Positions 59,959 to 64,000 of a DNA stretch of 64,000 bases are shown here, one piece after another (the stretch's first letter is position 1; each line of letters opens with the position of its first letter). Source of the DNA: Sporodiniella umbellata (Eukaryota; Mucoromycota; Mucoromycetes; Mucorales; Rhizopodaceae); contig JAIXMR010000122.1 in assembly GCA_025677835.1 (NCBI GenBank), positions 1 to 64,000 on the forward strand, in the 5' to 3' direction. The notes below the pieces were generated by a model. That model was not told the origin of the DNA, did not search any database, and saw nothing but the letters and a program-made list of their open reading frames with translations. Position numbers and translations under genes: made by a program.

Positions 59959-60878
59959 TACACGGATGATATCAATCGATTGAATCTCACCAAGACGCTT
60001 ATTTTACCTTTGCATTGTAACTCCAGATAGCACGCGCTAGATGATCCAAAGAAACTTTTGGGTTCAAACGATGCTGTAAAGTCAAGTTTTTGTTTTTTTT
60101 TTTTGGGCTTACCGTGATGCATTACCCTCATCCCGTCTTCTAGACGCTGAACGAAAGGAGGGGGTCGTGGTTGTTGCGGTGTGGGATGTCTTGGCAATGG
60201 CTGTGAATGTATCGGTCTTTGCTGAGGTCGATAGGAAGAGGGTTGAGGTCGGATATGATGAGGAGGAAGCTGAGGTTGTGGCGGTCTTGAAGGGGAGACT
60301 CTATAGTGCTCACCTGATACTTGTTGCTTTGGCGATTCTGGTGGTAACGTATGGGGTGGTCTCTCGTGGGGCCCAGTGGCTGATGGGTTGGCACGGATAG
60401 GGGGCGTACCAAAGGACGATACGGGCATGGTGGGACGAGCGGGCGATGGCGTAGGGACAGGTTGCTTGTTGGGTGGTGTCAGCTTTGGCAGTGGCTGGAT
60501 CGAGGGTGGTTTAGAAGGGTTTTGTTGCTGTGTTTCTCTGACAACCTGTTGTAGTCTTTCAAATGCAGAATGGGCGTTCTTGTGCTGAGAGGGATCCAAG
60601 TGAGCATAGCCTGAACTCGGCACAAACTTTTCGGCAGCAAACCCTTGAAGCTCTGCTGGTGTCAGGTTTTGAGAAGAGACAGAGAGAGGTAAGCTGGACC
60701 GACTGGAGCTGACTGTCCATCCCTCCTCTTCACTTGCAGGCAGAGGATTATAGGCAGGATTGGCTACAGGCTTAAACCGTTCCTCTTCTAAAGCCGCCTG
60801 ATCCTTTTCTGCCTTCTCCTTCTTTTCTTTTTTTTCTTTCTTCTTTTCTTTTTTATCTTTCTTTTGTTCTTCTGGCAT
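59779..60878 (-). CDS. SH3-domain protein with proline-rich region
   Basis: Three exons, 60878-60113, 60054-60008 and 59922-59779, giving 318 residues. The start is Lys/Glu-rich and charged. A long Pro/Gln/Ser-rich middle (PPPFVQRLEDGMRVMHH at its end) follows, and a C-terminal SH3 domain: ARAIWSYNAK, IASELTFAANEYFGVI, DGWWYVELL, GLVPGNYMAPL. An SH3 with this layout usually links actin or endocytosis proteins, but the family is not identified. The second exon must begin after AAAAG at 60055; the nearer TTACAG acceptor gives the wrong frame for the SH3 domain. The last intron contains an (AT)n tract at about 59929-59952. Confidence 0.82.
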
Positions 60879-60984
60879 TTTCTTTTGTTTGTGTAAGAGA
60901 AAAAAAAAAAAAAAAAAAGAAAAGAAACCCCGAAAATAAGATATCTCTTTAAATAGTCTTGGAGTTGAACAAAACTTGAATAGG

Positions 60985-61021
<37 letters not shown>

Positions 61022-61395
61022 GGATGAAAGAGAAACCAAAGACTTGTTCTACACCACCTTTTCTGAATAGACAGGAAAGAGAAAGACTTTGGACGAGCCA
61101 TGGTGAAGAAACACGTTAGGCTATGTTGAATGGATTATAAAGAATCAATGGTTATCAATTTAGTTACCATAACCCAATGAAGATCAGCCTACCACGTGGT
61201 GTCTTGTGTCTATACCTTGCTCTTTGGTACTCTCAAGTCACCCTGACTGTCTTGAAAACAAGCCAAATTTACAAACTCAATAGACAACGCATGGCCAAGT
61301 GTAGAATGGGAGCTGTGGCTTATGTTTCAATCAGAGGAAAAAATTGATGTGAATCGATGGATGTATTTTATTGAGAGGAAAGGAGAAAAAGAGGG
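60879..61395. repeat. intergenic region with poly-A
   Basis: About 0.5 kb between YRA1 and the SH3 gene. It contains poly-A at 60900-60918 and a 35-base A run at 60985-61019, just upstream of the SH3 gene on the coding strand of the other direction. No gene was seen. Confidence 0.6.
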
Positions 61396-61617
61396 TTAAT
61401 TCATTTGGGTGTCTTCGTTATTGACGCCCATGTAGGAATCCATATCAGCATCGAGGTCTTGCTGACTAGGCTTGGATCGGTTGTCTCTTCTGCCTCCACG
61501 CATGGGGCGACGACCCTGATTATTGTTGCTGTTGTTGTTGTTGTTGTTGCGCGATCTGGGAGCAGATGTAGGAGCAACAGCGATAATAGAAGCAGCGGCA
61601 ATGCGCATAGGACGACC

Positions 61618-61684
<67 letters not shown>

Positions 61685-62817
61685 TTTGCGGTTGATAAGT
61701 ATTAGGGTAGTTGTTCATTATAAGAAGCTTGAATTAAATCACTATACCATCCAATTGAACATTGTTGTATGTCACGCGAGCACGCTCAGCATCGTTGGCA
61801 TTGACAAACACGACATCAGCAATACCGGAAGACTTGCCACTAGGGCCAATATGAAGGAAAGCTCTTTTCAAGCTACCAATCTGACCAAAGAGATCCTAAA
61901 GAGAGAAAAATAAGTTTACGGCCAAACAAGGCAAAACAAGCACTTACGTAAAGATCCTTTTCAGTCACGTTATAATGCAAGTTGGATACAACCAAGCTAT
62001 TGTTACTACTACGAGGAGCAGATCTAGCATTGTTGTTGTTGTTATTGTTGTTTCGGTTGTTGTTGTTGTTGTTGTGTGTGTTACGTCTGGGTCTGTTGTA
62101 GGGCTTTTTTTTTTTTTTTTTTTTGATAAAAGCAACGATGGAGATGATTAGGAATACTTTTGACAATAGAAATAATAATACTAAAAAATATATGTGTGTG
62201 CGTATGGATATACATATAACAATATATGTATATGGATGGGTGTATAAAGGGAGCAATACGTGAAAAGAGAAATCAAGGGTATTTTTTGGAGGGGAAAAGA
62301 TAGGCTTGAAAAAAAGAGAGAGAGAGAGAGAGAGGGAGACCAGAAATCCAAGTTCCAGAATCCATCCATGCTTTTCAAAGTGATTATCTGCGGTAGTGTA
62401 TACTTCACTTTGTTCTGTTCGTTCTCTTTTTTTTTTTTTTTTTTTTCCTTGGTTGACTACTGCTGGGGCTATCTTTCTCTTACAACGCCTTTTTTTTTTT
62501 TTTTTTGCTCCCTTAAAATTGCTCTAAAAATAGAGAGAGAACACGCCTTCTTTTAAATATAAAAAAAGGGAGAGAGAGAGAGAGCCAGCCGCACCACAAG
62601 AAAGGGAGAAAGAGAGTAGGGGGAAAGCGGAAGCACATATAAAGGACAAATAAAAAGAAGTTGATTAACATACCGAAGATGATGAACGAGCATCTGAACG
62701 ACGTTTGTTGATTCCACCGGCTCTGTTGTTATTGTCGTTACGAAGGTTAGAGTTACGTTTACGGTTTTGAGAGATGACATCGTCAAGAGCCATATCGAGT
62801 GCGCCAAGGTTGCTCAT
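61396..62817 (-). CDS. YRA1: mRNA export adaptor Yra1/ALYREF
   Basis: Four exons, 62817-62674, 62103-61948, 61895-61748 and 61616-61396, giving 222 residues. The N-terminal conserved box NLGALDMALDDVISQNRK and the C-terminal box SQQDLDADMDSYM are the UAP56/Sub2-binding motifs of ALY/Yra1. Between them sit an RRM (SLVVSNLHYNVTEKDLYDLFGQIGSLKRAFLH, ARVTYNNVQLDGRPM) and Asn/Arg-rich linkers coded by trinucleotide runs. The protein couples TREX to mRNA export. The first intron is 570 nt (62673-62104), about ten times longer than the others in the window, and ends in an A-rich tract before AG. The third intron contains a 64-base (AG)n microsatellite. Confidence 0.93.
61621..61684. repeat. (AG)n microsatellite in YRA1 intron
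   Basis: Nearly pure AG repeat of 64 bases with one AAAG interruption. In the coding sense it is a CT run just upstream of the exon-4 acceptor, so it doubles as an extended pyrimidine tract. Confidence 0.95.
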
Positions 62818-63456
62818 ATTGTAGTTTGTTTTTCTTTTGGGATGAAAGGGGAGAAAAGAGGTAAAGAATCACTAAATAAAAAAAAAAAAAAAAAAAGGAA
62901 AGCTTGACGCACCACTTTAGTTTAAACGTGACGTCACTTGAAAAGTAACCAATCATTTTCCAAACATAATCCCAGCTGCTGTACGGTTGGCTGTGATGTC
63001 ACCCTCCAACCAACCAATGATCTCCGTCGGTTGCGTGGATGAAAGAAACTTGCCTAATCAAGGAGGAAGAGGTCTTTGAATACAGCCAACGATTTTCAGC
63101 CTGGTGTAGCTTGGCTGCCCTCCCAAAAAAAAGGTTGGATGAACGCGTTATTATCTCTTTGAGTAGATGTGAATAGACTGGTAACCAACGAAAAAACAAA
63201 ATGGGCTTGGGTCCACCCTTCTCGGGAGGTTGTAAAATTCCTCAAAGGTTGGTTCGATTTCAAATCCGAGGCCAAAAGACGAGGGTTGGTCTAAAGAGAT
63301 AAGGTAGCCAAAGCATGGGATAAAAAAAAAAAAAAAAAAAAACAAGAAAAAAGAAAAGCAGAAGGGATATCAAAGACGATGTTGAACAAGGTGTTTTTCT
63401 ATATCTATTTTTTTTTTTTTTTTTATACAGGAGAGAGAGAGAGAGAGAGAGAGTCG
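62818..63456. other. intergenic region between bL9m and YRA1
   Basis: About 640 bp with poly-A at 62878-62896 and 63322-63342, poly-T at 63411-63424 and a GA repeat at 63432-63454. Apart from the CRE/CCAAT motifs nothing was recognised. Confidence 0.5.
62929..63018. promoter_or_regulatory. CRE-like and CCAAT motifs upstream of YRA1
   Basis: A perfect palindromic TGACGTCA lies at 62929-62936, about 110 bp upstream of the YRA1 ATG. A second near-match, TGATGTCA, lies at 62994-63001, and CCAAT boxes at 62949-62953 and 63014-63018. Such sites bind ATF/CREB-type bZIP factors and the HAP/NF-Y complex. Their grouping suggests the YRA1 promoter; function is inferred. Confidence 0.5.
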
Positions 63457-64000
63457 TTAAGCCAATGAATCGACCTTGACAGTCATCTGGAGAGATTGTT
63501 CAGCGATTTGAACCAGGATTGAATGAGAACCTAAAGATTTAATACGACCTCCTTCCGAATGGATTTGAACAGCACTTTTATCCACAGTGATATCGTGAGC
63601 CTTTTTGAGTTCAGAAACGATATCATCTAAAGTAACAGAACCAAAGGTATTTTCACTGTTAGGTATCACTGCTCTACTGAAATGAATCACAGACACGTCT
63701 TTGAGAGCCCGGAGTTGTTCCAATTCTTGCTTTTGGGCTTTATCGACCATACCCTAGAGAGATTAATGGACTGATCTATGTTCTGCGAGGGGTTACCCTT
63801 TCAACTTCTTCCCACATTCGTCTTTCTTCTTCAGGTATCTCTCTGACTTCAACTATCTCTGACTCTTCTCCCTTTTGTGCATAACGAGCCTTTCCGGTAG
63901 GATACAGAATATTACGCATCAACCCCGCTTTGGTTTGAGAGAGAAAAAAAGAAATTAAGAAGGCCTATTGCTATCCGCACGTCACACTTTTACCTCTAAC
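63457..64000 (-). CDS. MRPL9: mitochondrial ribosomal protein bL9 (5' end beyond window)
   Basis: Partial gene entering from the window edge. Exons seen: 64000-63994 (Val-Arg-Ala start of the conserved loop), 63927-63797 and 63753-63457. The joined sequence VRAGLMRNILYPTGKARYA is the hallmark of L9, followed by a Glu-rich connecting helix and the C-terminal domain (TFGSVTLDDIVSELKK, VDKSAVQIHSEGGRIKSLG). bL9m sits near the L1 stalk of the mitochondrial large subunit. The presequence and first residues lie outside the window. Confidence 0.85.

Noticed and set aside
60140..60588. Frames overlapping the SH3-protein proline-rich exon on both strands
   Set aside because: Shadows of low-complexity coding sequence.
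61405..61718. Frames of about 100 codons rich in Arg/Glu or Ser/Leu
   Set aside because: Products of the (AG)n microsatellite and the YRA1 exon in other frames.
1..64000. CRISPR arrays, operons, riboswitches, replication origins
   Set aside because: Eukaryotic nuclear sequence; no regular direct-repeat/spacer pattern was seen.

Overview
The window is nuclear DNA of a fungus, most likely an early-diverging filamentous one (Mucoromycota or near). It is strongly A+T-rich with many poly-A/T runs. Almost every gene is cut by short introns (mostly 30-70 nt, GT...AG). The gene set is fungal: SSD1, an APSES-type cell-cycle factor, a GH81 glucanase, NMA111, NuA3-type BRPF. Several genes keep features lost in budding yeast, such as a BRPF with bromodomain and PWWP, an aquarius-like protein and NDUFAF5. 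The lineage is an inference from gene content and intron style, with no marker-gene comparison.

Layout. 1-6.4 kb: gene-poor, with a compositionally distinct island at about 1.7-2.36 kb. 6.4-13.5 kb: a type I membrane protein with PPxY motifs (+), NMA111 protease (-), nuclear-encoded mitochondrial uS3 (+), and a CCCH/RWD gene with an apparent frameshift (-). 13.6-16.2 kb: no gene seen. 16.2-28.3 kb: SSD1 (+), an SPX-ACT-SerB fusion (+), an MBF/SBF-type factor (+), a possible 33-residue membrane peptide (+), TRM9 (+). 28.4-39.1 kb: a degenerate aquarius-like gene (-), TAF13 (+), PEX2 (-), an alpha-arrestin (-), ALG12 (+). 39.1-44.4 kb: gene-poor, with two decayed coding-like stretches. 44.4-50.9 kb: heat-shock factor (-), a small secreted Cys-rich defensin-like precursor (+), MYG1 (+), a possible short gene, and an unrecognised five-exon gene (+). 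51.3-59.4 kb: BRPF/NTO1 (+), NDUFAF5 (+), GH81 endo-1,3-beta-glucanase (+). 59.8-64 kb: an SH3 protein (-), YRA1/ALY (-) and the 3' part of mitochondrial bL9 (-).

Most genes are unrelated housekeeping functions packed closely. Convergent pairs have stop codons 26-114 bp apart (TAF13/PEX2, TRM9/aquarius-like, uS3m/CCCH-RWD), so their 3' UTRs probably overlap. Divergent pairs share short promoters (aquarius-like/TAF13, arrestin/ALG12). Exon models were built by hand from splice signals and reading frame. For every multi-exon CDS except the frameshifted CCCH/RWD gene, the unresolved 48.5-kb candidate and the window-truncated bL9m, the summed exon length is a multiple of three.

The most unusual items are the SPX-ACT-phosphoserine phosphatase fusion, the motor-dead C-terminally truncated aquarius-like protein, the defensin-like precursor, the nuclear uS3m gene, and a 570-nt intron in YRA1 among introns of about 50 nt.
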